DNA of 64,000 bases from an uncultured Collinsella sp. GTDB lineage: Bacteria; Actinomycetota; Coriobacteriia; Coriobacteriales; Coriobacteriaceae. The stretch covers positions 26,575 to 90,574 of the forward strand of contig UQIG01000005.1 of assembly GCA_900541135.1 (NCBI GenBank), read 5' to 3'. The notes beneath the pieces were generated by a model. The model was not told where the DNA came from and did no database searches. It was given only the letters and a program-made list of their open reading frames with translations. The number at the start of each line of letters is the position of its first letter. Within the stretch, counting starts at the first letter, position 1. Of this stretch, positions 23,526 through 39,070 are shown piece by piece. Position numbers and translations under genes: made by a program.

Positions 23526-24902
23526 ATGTGGGCATACGAGACGACGTTCTATCAGATTTATCCGCTGGGCTTTTGCGGAGCTCCGCGCGAAAACGCCGCC
23601 CTCGTTGCCGAGGATGAGCTCGCCCAGGCCGCCGATGCCACAGCTAGCCCCGATGCCCCCATCATGAAGATCGCCCAATGGGCCGACTACCTGCAGGAAC
23701 TCGGCGTTGGCGCCGTGCTCATCAACCCGCCGCTCGAGTCCGATAGTCATGGCTACGACACGCGCAGCCTGCGCCATATAGACCGTCGCCTGGGTGGGGA
23801 CGCCGACTTTGCCGCCGTGTGCGAGACGCTGCACGCCCATGGCATCCGCGTGGTGCTCGATGCCGTCTTCAACCACGTCGGTCGCGGCTTTTGGGCCTTC
23901 CGCGATGTGCAGGAGCGCAAGTGGGACTCGCCCTACAAGGACTGGTTCCACATTAGCTTTGATGGCGACTCCTGCTACGGCGACGGCTTTTGGTACGAGG
24001 GTTGGGAAGGCCATTTTGAGCTCGTGAAGCTCAACTTGCAAAACCCCGCCGTGGTCGATTACCTGCTTGAGTCCGTGCGCCGCTGGGCCGAGGTCTTTGG
24101 CGTCGACGGCCTGCGTCTGGACGTCGCCTATATGCTCGACCGCGACTTTATGCGCCGCCTACATACTTTTACCCGTGAGCTCAAGCCCGACTTTGTGCTG
24201 ATTGGTGAGACGCTCCACGGCGACTACAACCAGATCGTCAACGACGAGATGCTCGACTCCTGCACCAACTACGAGTGCTACAAGGGCCTGTACTCCAGCT
24301 TTAACTCGGTCAACATGTTCGAGATTGCCCACTCGCTGCATCGCCAGTTTGGCGGTGACCCGTGGTGCATTTATCGCGGCAAGCATCTGCTGTCGTTTGT
24401 CGACAACCACGATGTGCCGCGCCTGGCGAGCATCCTGACGGACAAGTCCTGCCTACGCCCCGCCTACGGCATGCTCTTTGGTATGCCGGGTATCCCATGC
24501 GTCTACTATGGCAGCGAGTGGGGGATTGCCGGCGAAAAGGGCGGCCCCGATGGCGATTGGGCGCTGCGTCCTGCGCTCGATGAGCCTGCGCCCAACGAGC
24601 TGACGGCATTTGTCAAGCGGCTCGCGCACCTGCGCTCGGCAAACGACGCGGCAGCCCGTGCCCTCAACTACGGTGCCTATCGCAACGTGGTGATCCAGAA
24701 CAAGCAGCTGCTGTTCGAGCGCGCCTGCGACGATGCGACGGTGCTCGTGGCGGTCAATGCCGTGAACGAGCCCTACACCTTTGGAGCTGGCGAGCTCAGC
24801 GGCTCCTTCGTCGACCTGCTTGCCGACGATGCGCCCACGGTCGAGCTGTCGGGTGCCCTTGAGCTTGCACCCTACGAGGTGCGCTATCTGTTGAGAGCCT
24901 AG
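23526..24902 (+). CDS. Alpha-amylase family (GH13) glycosidase
   Basis: A 458-residue cytoplasmic glycoside hydrolase with the four GH13 regions: DAVFNH (112-117), GLRLDVAYM with nucleophile Asp199, GETLHG with acid/base Glu228, and FVDNHD (about 290). No signal peptide, so it acts on imported oligosaccharides, probably maltodextrins or cyclodextrins; exact linkage is unknown. Start ATG follows CCGGGAGGTTGCT. The deoxyinosine glycosylase gene begins three bases after its stop, so the two are cotranscribed though functionally unrelated. Confidence 0.9.
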   Translation: MWAYETTFYQIYPLGFCGAPRENAALVAEDELAQAADATASPDAPIMKIAQWADYLQELGVGAVLINPPLESDSHGYDTRSLRHIDRRLGGDADFAAVCETLHAHGIRVVLDAVFNHVGRGFWAFRDVQERKWDSPYKDWFHISFDGDSCYGDGFWYEGWEGHFELVKLNLQNPAVVDYLLESVRRWAEVFGVDGLRLDVAYMLDRDFMRRLHTFTRELKPDFVLIGETLHGDYNQIVNDEMLDSCTNYECYKGLYSSFNSVNMFEIAHSLHRQFGGDPWCIYRGKHLLSFVDNHDVPRLASILTDKSCLRPAYGMLFGMPGIPCVYYGSEWGIAGEKGGPDGDWALRPALDEPAPNELTAFVKRLAHLRSANDAAARALNYGAYRNVVIQNKQLLFERACDDATVLVAVNAVNEPYTFGAGELSGSFVDLLADDAPTVELSGALELAPYEVRYLLRA

Positions 24903-24905
24903 CCC

Positions 24906-25475
24906 ATGGCCGTATCTGACGAGGGCTATCAACATATTGAGCATGGGTTTGAGCCCGTGTTCGACCAGCACTCGCGCGTTTTGGTGCTCGGGTCGTTTCC
25001 CTCGGTGCTTTCGCGCGCCAATGCCTTTTATTACGGCAACCCTCAGAATCGCTTTTGGCGCGTGATGGCCGCGTGCCTCGGTGTGCCCGTGCCGCCCAAC
25101 GAGGGCGATCCTTTGGCAAGCGGTGAGCCCGCGACGCTCGATGCCTCGATTGCCGCCAAGCGGGCCATGCTGCTCAACGGCGGTGTGGCCCTGTGGGACG
25201 TGATCGAGAGCTGCGATATTAAGGGTTCGAGTGACGCCAGCATCAAAAACGTTGTGCCGGCACATATCGAGCGCATTACCGACGCGGCTCCCATTGAGCA
25301 GGTGATATGCAACGGTGGTACAGCTGGCCGGCTCTACAAGCGCTATCTACAAGAACGCACCGCGCTGCCCGCCATCGTTCTGCCGTCGACAAGTCCCGCC
25401 AATGCGGCGTGGCGTCTGGAACGCCTTGTCGAGCGCTGGAGTGAAGCCGTTGATTGGCAGGCTTTTTCGATTTAG
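24906..25475 (+). CDS. DNA-deoxyinosine glycosylase (UDG superfamily, family 6 type)
   Basis: A 189-residue base-excision repair enzyme that removes hypoxanthine from DNA arising by adenine deamination. Visible signatures are VLGSFPSVLSRANAFYYGN followed by PQNRFW, and PSTSPANA near the C-terminus, matching the hypoxanthine-DNA glycosylase family. It follows the GH13 gene by three bases and its last codons overlap the convergent gene at 25472 by four bases. Confidence 0.88.
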   Translation: MAVSDEGYQHIEHGFEPVFDQHSRVLVLGSFPSVLSRANAFYYGNPQNRFWRVMAACLGVPVPPNEGDPLASGEPATLDASIAAKRAMLLNGGVALWDVIESCDIKGSSDASIKNVVPAHIERITDAAPIEQVICNGGTAGRLYKRYLQERTALPAIVLPSTSPANAAWRLERLVERWSEAVDWQAFSI

Positions 25476-26128
25476 CAGTTTGAGTGCTCGGCAAGATGCC
25501 TCATAACGGCGTGCCAGATCGGTGTGGGCAGCGCAGACGTGGCGCGCACCATGCCGTCGGTGTCGACGCCACCCGTTGCGGCGCCACCGAGCTTCTGCGC
25601 GTGTTCGACGGAACACCCCATGCGAACGGCGCCCACGAGCTTGTCCATGGCCTCCGAAAACGGTCGCCGCAAGAGTCCCATGCGCGGGGAGCGACGAAGC
25701 GCTGCGATGCCGCTGCCGGCGCAGATGGCAACGCCGCCACACCACAATTGGTCATGGCGCTCACATGCCTTGTGCAGGCGAACGGCGGTCCCACGCGCCT
25801 GCTCAGTGCTCTCTTGTGCGGCTCGAATCGCGGCATAGACGCGCGTTCCCGTACCGCCAAAGCGCTCAAGCGCCTGCTCGATGGCTGTCAACGTCTCATC
25901 GTCAGCCACATCTTCAATGGCCAGCACGATGCCATCGGCAACGCTGCCGGCGTCATTTGCCTTCAAGTCGACCGGGCGGGGGAGTGCGGTGCCGGAAAGC
26001 TGTGCATAGGCGGCGATGGCATCCTGCAGGTCCCAGAGCAAAAACTCAAGATCGGCACTATTGGGAATGCTGATATACGCAATGGTTTGCAGCGTTTTTG
26101 GTACATCGCTGCGCGCGGTCGGCTCCAT
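25472..26128 (-). CDS. Conserved hypothetical protein, flavodoxin-like region possible
   Basis: A 218-residue soluble protein that I do not recognise with confidence. The first half (LQTIAYISIPNSADLEFLL; then QALERFGGTGTRVYAAIRA) looks alpha/beta; the second half has WCGGVAICAGSGIAALRRS followed by RMGLLRRPFSEAMDKLVGA, a pattern seen in NAD(P)H-dependent flavoprotein reductases' C-terminal parts. Codon use is typical of the genome, so it is very likely a real gene. It converges on the deoxyinosine glycosylase gene with a four-base overlap. Start ATG follows GGAAAGGAGGCAGC. Confidence 0.65.
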   Translation of the reverse strand: MEPTARSDVPKTLQTIAYISIPNSADLEFLLWDLQDAIAAYAQLSGTALPRPVDLKANDAGSVADGIVLAIEDVADDETLTAIEQALERFGGTGTRVYAAIRAAQESTEQARGTAVRLHKACERHDQLWCGGVAICAGSGIAALRRSPRMGLLRRPFSEAMDKLVGAVRMGCSVEHAQKLGGAATGGVDTDGMVRATSALPTPIWHAVMRHLAEHSNC

Positions 26129-26221
26129 GCTGCCTCCTTTCCGGTTGGTTTCCGTTTAGGTTACACCGTCCGGCGGCGCCCCACCGCGCTATCCTAGTGC
26201 AACCCTTACGAAAGGAACGCC

Positions 26222-27358
26222 ATGCGACTGCCCATGAATACCTCGCTTGCCACGCTCAAGCCCTCCGGTATCCGCCGAATCAACGCGCTCGCCGCCCAGC
26301 ACCCGGGGTGCATCGCGCTTGCGCTTGGCGAGCCCGATTTTCCCACGCCCGATGTGATTAGCGCCGAGGTGACCGCCGCACTGGACCGCGGTGACACGCA
26401 CTATCCGCCCAACAACGGGCGCCCCGCCCTGCGTGAGGCGTTATCTGCCTACATGGGGGACGCGGGCCTTACGTTTTCCGCCGATGAGGTCATCCTGACC
26501 GACGGTGCGACCGAGGCACTGTCGGCAACATTCATGGCTATGCTCAACCCCGGCGACGAGGTCATCATCCCCACGCCTGCCTTTGGCCTGTACGAGAGCA
26601 TCGTCGTGGCCAACCACGCCAAGGCGGTCTTTTTGGATACGGAGCCTGCGCAATTCCAGATTGACGAGGACGCACTTCGTGCTTGCGTGACGCCGGCGAC
26701 CAAGGCCATCGTCATCTGCACGCCCAACAATCCTACGGGTTGCATCCTCAACGCGGCTTCGCTCGACGCCGTGGCGCGCGTGGCAGAGCAGGCGGGCATC
26801 TACGTGATCTGCGACGACGTATACAACCGCCTGGTCTACGTGGACGGCTACGAGCGCTTTGCCCAGCGCCACCCGGAGCTTCGTGAGCAGACGGTAGTCA
26901 TCGAGAGCTTCTCCAAGCCCTGGGCTATGACCGGCTGGCGCCTGGGCTGGCTCGCAGCGGCAACCCCCGTCATCGCCGAGATCGCAAAGGCCCACCAATA
27001 CTTAGTATCGAGTGCTGTCTCCTTCGAAATGGACGCCGCAGCCCGAGCCCTGACCGTCGACCCAACCCCCATGCTCAAAGTCTACCGAGCCCGCCGCGAA
27101 CGCGTACTCGCAGCCTTAGACGCCATGGGCCTCGACGTAGTAGAGCCCGCAGGAGCCTTCTACACTTTCCCGAGCATCAAAAAGTTCGGCCTAACCAGCG
27201 AAGACTTCTGCATCAAAGCCATCAAAGAAGCAAACGTAGCCCTAGTCCCGGGCGACTGTTTCGGCATCGAAGGCCACATCCGCCTCAGCTACTGCGTCTC
27301 CGACAAAGATTTGGACGAAGGTCTCCACCGCCTGTCCACCTTCGTTTCAACCTTATAG
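26222..27358 (+). CDS. Class I/II pyridoxal-phosphate aminotransferase
   Basis: A 378-residue fold-type I aminotransferase of the aspartate/aromatic kind. PNNPTGC and the PLP lysine in FSKPWAMTGWRLGW are visible, as is the N-terminal MNTSLATLKPSGIRRINAL. Amino-donor specificity cannot be assigned. ATG follows GAAAGGAACGCC. From about 27000 the codon choice changes sharply: GAA, AAA, GTA, GCA and CTA replace the GAG, AAG, GTC, GCC and CTC used before, while the protein remains typical. The change ends near the fold-back element that follows the gene. Confidence 0.9.
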   Translation: MRLPMNTSLATLKPSGIRRINALAAQHPGCIALALGEPDFPTPDVISAEVTAALDRGDTHYPPNNGRPALREALSAYMGDAGLTFSADEVILTDGATEALSATFMAMLNPGDEVIIPTPAFGLYESIVVANHAKAVFLDTEPAQFQIDEDALRACVTPATKAIVICTPNNPTGCILNAASLDAVARVAEQAGIYVICDDVYNRLVYVDGYERFAQRHPELREQTVVIESFSKPWAMTGWRLGWLAAATPVIAEIAKAHQYLVSSAVSFEMDAAARALTVDPTPMLKVYRARRERVLAALDAMGLDVVEPAGAFYTFPSIKKFGLTSEDFCIKAIKEANVALVPGDCFGIEGHIRLSYCVSDKDLDEGLHRLSTFVSTL

Positions 27359-27450
27359 CCCAACGGGACGCAACACATCAGCCCACCGACCCAAGCATTA
27401 TGAGTGGGGGCGTCAGCCAACGAAAACCCGGGCTGCCCAAAGTCAACGCA

Positions 27451-27585
27451 GGCACGCGCCGCCGAAGGCCAGGCGCAAGGTTTTCGTAGATTCCGCACGA
27501 GCCGAAGAGCACTTAATGTGCTCTTCGTGCGAGCCAGGACTTGACCGAGCGAAAACCTTGCGCCTGGCCTTCGGCGGAGCGTGCC
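27451..27585. repeat. Large fold-back element A (upstream of rplJ)
   Basis: 36-nt arms (27451-27486 and 27550-27585) are complementary except for one position. The 63-nt core includes ATTCCGCACG, a 9-bp hairpin GAAGAGCAC-TTAAT-GTGCTCTTC, and CGTGCGAGCCAGGACT. A further outer pairing, GAAAACCCGGGCTGC (27422) with GCAGCCCGGTTTTC (27603), and weakly GTCA with TTGAC, extends the palindrome over the -35 of the rplJ promoter. Elements B (40305) and C (57577) share the core but not the outer arms. The interval 27359-27863 contains this, the promoter and the L10 leader, no gene. Confidence 0.85.
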
Positions 27586-27618
27586 GGATGGTGGAATTGT
27601 GTGCAGCCCGGTTTTCCG

Positions 27619-27647
27619 TTGACCGGCGCCGGGGTCCCCGCCATAAT
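27619..27647 (+). promoter_or_regulatory. Promoter of rplJ-rplL
   Basis: TTGACC (27619-27624), 17-bp spacer, CATAAT (27642-27647). The -35 is preceded by GGTTTTCCG, similar to the tuf and rpmG promoters, and lies within the outer arm of fold-back element A. Confidence 0.7.
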
Positions 27648-27667
27648 ACTTTCGGTTCACGCACGAA

Positions 27668-27745
27668 TCCGCTGCCAGAGACAGCCGGCGCAAACGGGTC
27701 TTACCCGCGAGCTTAATGGGACTTCCCGCCAGCCGAGGTGGTCGA
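27668..27745 (+). ncRNA. L10 leader (ribosomal protein autoregulatory RNA)
   Basis: AGAGACAGCCGGCGC, then GAGCTTAATGGG and CCAGCCGAGGTGG match the conserved parts of the L10 leader: the AGACAG kink region, the CTTAAT segment and the CCGAGGT strand. In other bacteria the L10-L12 complex binds this mRNA structure and represses rplJ-rplL. It is followed by an attenuator-like terminator, as in Bacillus. Confidence 0.8.
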
Positions 27746-27760
27746 GTAGATATGTCTTCT

Positions 27761-27798
27761 CGCCCCCGTCGCTCATGCAGCGCGGGGGCTTTCTTTTT
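27761..27798 (+). terminator. Attenuator in the rplJ leader
   Basis: GCCCCCGTCGC pairs with GCGCGGGGGC around TCATGCA and is followed by TTTCTTTTT, a strong intrinsic terminator 65 bp before rplJ. Placed after the L10 leader it should stop transcription when L10-L12 is in excess. Confidence 0.8.
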
Positions 27799-27863
27799 GG
27801 ACATGCCCCCGTCACGTCCTTGTGGCGGACCGTGCCCGGAAAGAATTCGAGGAGGTGTAATTC

Positions 27864-28385
27864 ATGCCCCAGCAGTACAAAATCGACAAGGTTGCAGAGA
27901 TCGAGTCTCGTATCGCCGAGAACGCCGGTCTGTTCGTCGTCAACTACAACGGTCTGACGGTTAAGCAGGCTCAGGAGCTGCGTCATCAGCTTCGCGAGTG
28001 CGGCGCCGAGATGAAGGTCTACAAGAACAACCTGGTCAAGATCGCTCTCAAGAACCAGGAGCAGCCCGAGCTCGACGAGATCCTCGCCGGCCCCGTCGCT
28101 TATGTGTTCTACGAGACCGAGCCGGTCGAGGCCGCTAAGACCCTTAAGGACTTCTCCGCTAAGTCCAAGGGTGTCCTTGAGATCAAGGGCGGTATCTCCG
28201 ACGGCAAGGCCGTTTCCGCTGATGATGTTAAGGCTATCGCCGAGCTGCCCACCAAGGATCAGCTTCTCGGCCAGATCGCCGGTCTCATCTCCGGTTTCGC
28301 TCGCGACATCGCTGTCTGCGTCAACGGCGTTTCCTCTGGTCTCGCTCGTTCGATCCAGCAGGTCTCCGAGCAGAAGGCAGCCTAG
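27864..28385 (+). CDS. rplJ: 50S ribosomal protein L10
   Basis: Anchors L12 dimers to the ribosomal stalk. The 173-residue protein begins MPQQYKIDKVAEIESRI, has the rRNA-binding globular domain (LRHQLRECGAEMKVYKNN) and a C-terminal helix for L12 binding. ATG follows GAGGAGGTGTAATTC. Expression is expected to be governed by the L10 leader and attenuator upstream. Cotranscribed with rplL. Confidence 0.97.
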   Translation: MPQQYKIDKVAEIESRIAENAGLFVVNYNGLTVKQAQELRHQLRECGAEMKVYKNNLVKIALKNQEQPELDEILAGPVAYVFYETEPVEAAKTLKDFSAKSKGVLEIKGGISDGKAVSADDVKAIAELPTKDQLLGQIAGLISGFARDIAVCVNGVSSGLARSIQQVSEQKAA

Positions 28386-28487
28386 TTGCTGTTTTCACCC
28401 GCGGCGGCAACGCCGCACCCCTGGCGCATTCGCGCCGTGTTTTAACTGATCTCCGTGCATCCGCACGGAAACCGAAAGGACTTAGAA

Positions 28488-28865
28488 ATGGCTAAGCTTA
28501 CCACCGATGAGATCATCGATGCTCTTAAGGAAATGACCCTTCTCGAGGCTTCCGAGCTCGTTAAGGCTATCGAGGACACCTTCGGCGTTTCCGCCGCTGC
28601 TCCTGCCGCTGTTGTCGCCGCTCCCGCTGCTGGCGCTGCTGAGGCCGAGGAGAAGACCGAGTTTGACGTCGTGCTCGAGGGCTTCGGCGACAACAAGATC
28701 CAGGTCATCAAGGCCGTCCGTGAGCTCACCAACCTTGGCCTGAAGGAGGCCAAGGAGGTCGTCGAGGGCGCTCCCAAGGCTGTTCTCGAGGGTGCCAAGA
28801 AGGAGGACGCCGAGGCTGCCAAGGAGAAGCTCGAGGCTGCTGGCGCTGCTGTCACCCTCAAGTAA
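28488..28865 (+). CDS. rplL: 50S ribosomal protein L7/L12
   Basis: The stalk protein that recruits GTPase factors. 125 residues: N-terminal dimerisation domain (TTDEIIDALKEMTLLEASE), an Ala/Pro/Val hinge (about 37-57) and the C-terminal factor-binding domain (FDVVLEGFGDNKIQVIKAV). ATG 28488 follows GAAAGGACTTAGAA; an upstream in-frame ATG would add residues alien to L12. Terminator follows. Confidence 0.98.
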   Translation: MAKLTTDEIIDALKEMTLLEASELVKAIEDTFGVSAAAPAAVVAAPAAGAAEAEEKTEFDVVLEGFGDNKIQVIKAVRELTNLGLKEAKEVVEGAPKAVLEGAKKEDAEAAKEKLEAAGAAVTLK

Positions 28866-28893
28866 TCAGGCTTTCTCGCCAGATTTCTTTGCA

Positions 28894-28929
28894 GGCGGGG
28901 TTCGCATTGCGAGCCCCGTCTTTTTTGTT
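28894..28929 (+). terminator. Terminator after rplL
   Basis: GGGGTTCGC and GCGAGCCCC pair around ATT, with TTTTTTGTTTTT downstream. The remaining interval to galU (28930-29179) has TTTTCGTTGACC at 29034 as a possible -35 but no convincing -10. Confidence 0.85.
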
Positions 28930-29179
28930 TTTCAGTCCCTCGACATCGGTAGCTCAAACTGCCGTATTCTGTGATTTGCGTCGTATCGGGTGCCCTGCCG
29001 TTGGGCAATAAAATTGCACCATTCGAGCAATAATTTTCGTTGACCTGCTGAAGAATTGTCTCTGCCTTGTAGCGACATATAGTTCCAGCGGTAAGATGCT
29101 TGGGTATCGCAATTTGGTCTGCGGCCGTGCGCCGCACGCATGGGGCGCTTTTGCGCCTGCGAAAGGATCTTTGAATAAC

Positions 29180-30088
29180 ATGAAGGCAATCATCCCCGCC
29201 GCCGGTCTTGGCACGCGTTTTCTGCCTGGCACCAAGTGCACGCCCAAAGAGATGCTGCCGGTGCTCGACAAGCCCGTCATTCAGTACGTCGTCGAGGAGG
29301 CGCTCGACCCCGAGGAAGTCGACGACGCCATCATCGTTACATCTCCCGGTAAGCCCGAGCTACTGAACTACTTCCAGCCCGATCGCTCGCTCGAGAACCT
29401 GCTGCGCGAGCGCGGCAAGAACGCCTATGCCGATGCCGTCGCCCACGCTGGCGGTATGCCGGTCGACTTCCGTTATCAGTACGAGCCCAAGGGCCTCGGC
29501 CATGCTATCCGCTCTGCTGCCGACGCCGTGGCAGGGGAGAACTTCCTGGTTCTTCTGGGCGACTACGTTGTGCCTAACCGCGACATCTGCGACAAGATGC
29601 TCGCCGTTTCCAAGGAGCACGGTGGCGCTTCGGTTATCGCCGTCGCTGCTTGCTCGCCCGAGGAAGTCAGCCGCTACGGCGTTATCGCCGGTGAGCGCGT
29701 CGGTTCGCTCGAGGGTGCCGAGGACGTTGCCGATGCAGAGCCGGGCGCTGTCTGGCGTATCGGCGGTCTGGTCGAGAAGCCCGCTCCCGAGGCTGCTCCG
29801 TCCAACCTATACATCGTCGGTCGTTACCTGCTGAGCCCGCTGGTCATGGACCTGCTGGCAGATCAGCAGGCCGGCAAGGGCGGCGAGATTCAACTCACCG
29901 ACGCCATGGCCCGTTCGCTCGACCGCGAGGCCATGTACGCTGTCGTCATCGACCCGCTCTCGGGCTACGACACCGGCACTCCCTCTGGCTGGATGGCCAC
30001 CAACGCCCTCATGGCCGCAAGCGATCCTCGCTTTGCCAGCGCCTTCTGGGACGCCATCGACGAGCGCGGCGGCTTGATGCGCAAATAA
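29180..30088 (+). CDS. galU: UTP-glucose-1-phosphate uridylyltransferase
   Basis: Makes UDP-glucose from UTP and glucose-1-phosphate for envelope sugars. 302 residues with the nucleotidyltransferase signature GLGTRFLPGTKCTPKEMLP at the N-terminus and KGLGHAIRSA in the middle. ATG 29180 follows GAAAGGATCTTTGAATAAC. It sits alone between rplL and rpoB, with its own terminator, interrupting the rplJL-rpoBC order that is usual elsewhere. Confidence 0.95.
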   Translation: MKAIIPAAGLGTRFLPGTKCTPKEMLPVLDKPVIQYVVEEALDPEEVDDAIIVTSPGKPELLNYFQPDRSLENLLRERGKNAYADAVAHAGGMPVDFRYQYEPKGLGHAIRSAADAVAGENFLVLLGDYVVPNRDICDKMLAVSKEHGGASVIAVAACSPEEVSRYGVIAGERVGSLEGAEDVADAEPGAVWRIGGLVEKPAPEAAPSNLYIVGRYLLSPLVMDLLADQQAGKGGEIQLTDAMARSLDREAMYAVVIDPLSGYDTGTPSGWMATNALMAASDPRFASAFWDAIDERGGLMRK

Positions 30089-30110
30089 GCCTTCGGGCAT
30101 CGACATTTAC

Positions 30111-30143
30111 GGGCGCGGACCTCGGTTCGCGCCCGTTTTTTTA
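30111..30143 (+). terminator. Terminator after galU
   Basis: GGGCGCG and CGCGCCC pair around GACCTCGGTT with a TTTTTTT tail. Confidence 0.85.
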
Positions 30144-30275
30144 TAAGAGCTTCGATTGCCGGCTCTCTGTTCACAGAAAATATATGAACAGATGTTCGAT
30201 ACACATACATCTACCTGCGTGTTTTCTGTCGAAAAACTTTGCTACTCCAAAAACTCAATCGCGTCAAGGCTTTTC

Positions 30276-30303
30276 TTGCCCAACGGTCGGTACCTGATAA
30301 ACT
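30276..30303 (+). promoter_or_regulatory. Likely promoter of rpoB-rpoC
   Basis: TTGCCC (30276-30281), 16-bp spacer, TAAACT (30298-30303), about 70 bp before rpoB. The interval 30144-30376 is AT-richer than its surroundings and contains no other clear signal. Confidence 0.5.
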
Positions 30304-30376
30304 ATTAGGTTGCGATAACTGGCGAAGCTATGCCTCGCCAACCCACCGAGCATTTCCGTGAAGGAGGAAAAACCTG

Positions 30377-33868
<3,492 letters not shown>

Positions 33869-33874
33869 TTGACT

Positions 33875-38350
<4,476 letters not shown>

Positions 38351-38377
38351 TTTTCTAGTACGTTAACCGTCCTTCCA

Positions 38378-38413
38378 AAGACCCGCTTCCCAACAGGGGA
38401 GCGGGTCTTTTTT
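38378..38413 (+). terminator. Terminator after rpoC
   Basis: AAAGACCCGCT and AGCGGGTCTTT pair, with a TTTTTT tail; closes the rpoBC operon. Confidence 0.9.
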
Positions 38414-38420
38414 GTTGAAG

Positions 38421-38460
38421 AAAACCTGCCAATAAGGGACAGGTTTATTTTGGTAGGTTA
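38421..38460. repeat. GGGACAG-type palindromic repeat, left of the sigma module
   Basis: AAAACCTGCCAATAAGGGAC continues into AGGTTTATTTTGGTAGGTT. GGGACAGG is on the plus strand; the partner at 40241-40282 has it on the minus strand, so the two face each other around the sigma/anti-sigma genes. Confidence 0.75.
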
Positions 38461-38551
38461 TTCCTGCTTGAATTTGAAACATTTCGTTCGGTCAAAGCGT
38501 ATCTATGGTGAGGACCTCATCAAGAATCATTACCGTCACCGGGAGGTGATT

Positions 38552-39070
38552 ATGGAAGAACAGGCATTTAGACAGGCGGTCGAAGATCACCGGGATGTCG
38601 TGTTTCGAATCGCATTGACGTACCTGCGCGATCGTGCCGATGCCGACGATATTGCCCAAGATGTCTTTCTTAAGTTGCTTAAAAGCGATGGAAACTTTGA
38701 AAGTTGGGAACATCTTCGTCGATGGCTTATCCGGGTCACGATCAATGAATGCAAATCGCTCTTTCGAAAGCCATGGAGGCGTGTGGAGGATATTGAGAAC
38801 CTGGCCGATTCGCTTTCGGCGGTGCAGGATGAGACCAAAGCGGTCCTGTCAGACGTCATGCGACTTCCGGAACGATTCCGTGTTCCCATCATGCTCTATT
38901 ACTATCTGGGCTTTTCGACCTCAGAGATTGGCGAGTTATTGCATGTGCCAGCCGCGACTGTTCGAACGCGTTTGGCTCGCGGCAGATCGAAGCTCAAGTT
39001 CATCCTAGAGGAGGGCGACCGTGAAATCCAATCAAATCAAGCAGGCCTTCGAGTCCATCCAAGCCGATAG
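38552..39070 (+). CDS. ECF-type RNA polymerase sigma factor
   Basis: A 172-residue sigma-70-family factor with region 2 (about 10-75, YLRDRADADDIAQDVFLKL) and region 4 (about 105-155, LPERFRVPIMLYYYLGFS then TSEIGELLHVPAATVRTRL). It has no region 1 or 3, as in extracytoplasmic-function sigmas. ATG 38552 follows GGGAGGTGATT. It overlaps the next gene, a membrane anti-sigma candidate, by 50 bases in another frame, indicating coupled expression. The target genes and signal are unknown. Confidence 0.88.
   Translation: MEEQAFRQAVEDHRDVVFRIALTYLRDRADADDIAQDVFLKLLKSDGNFESWEHLRRWLIRVTINECKSLFRKPWRRVEDIENLADSLSAVQDETKAVLSDVMRLPERFRVPIMLYYYLGFSTSEIGELLHVPAATVRTRLARGRSKLKFILEEGDREIQSNQAGLRVHPSR

Noticed and set aside
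27451..27585. Fold-back element A as a simple intrinsic terminator for the aminotransferase
   Set aside because: The stem is far longer than a terminator, has a conserved asymmetric core and no T-run after either arm; a terminator function is possible but does not explain the structure.
33869..33874. TTG start for rpoC directly after the rpoB stop
   Set aside because: Only three bases from the AAGGAG site; GTG at 33875 has nine-base spacing.
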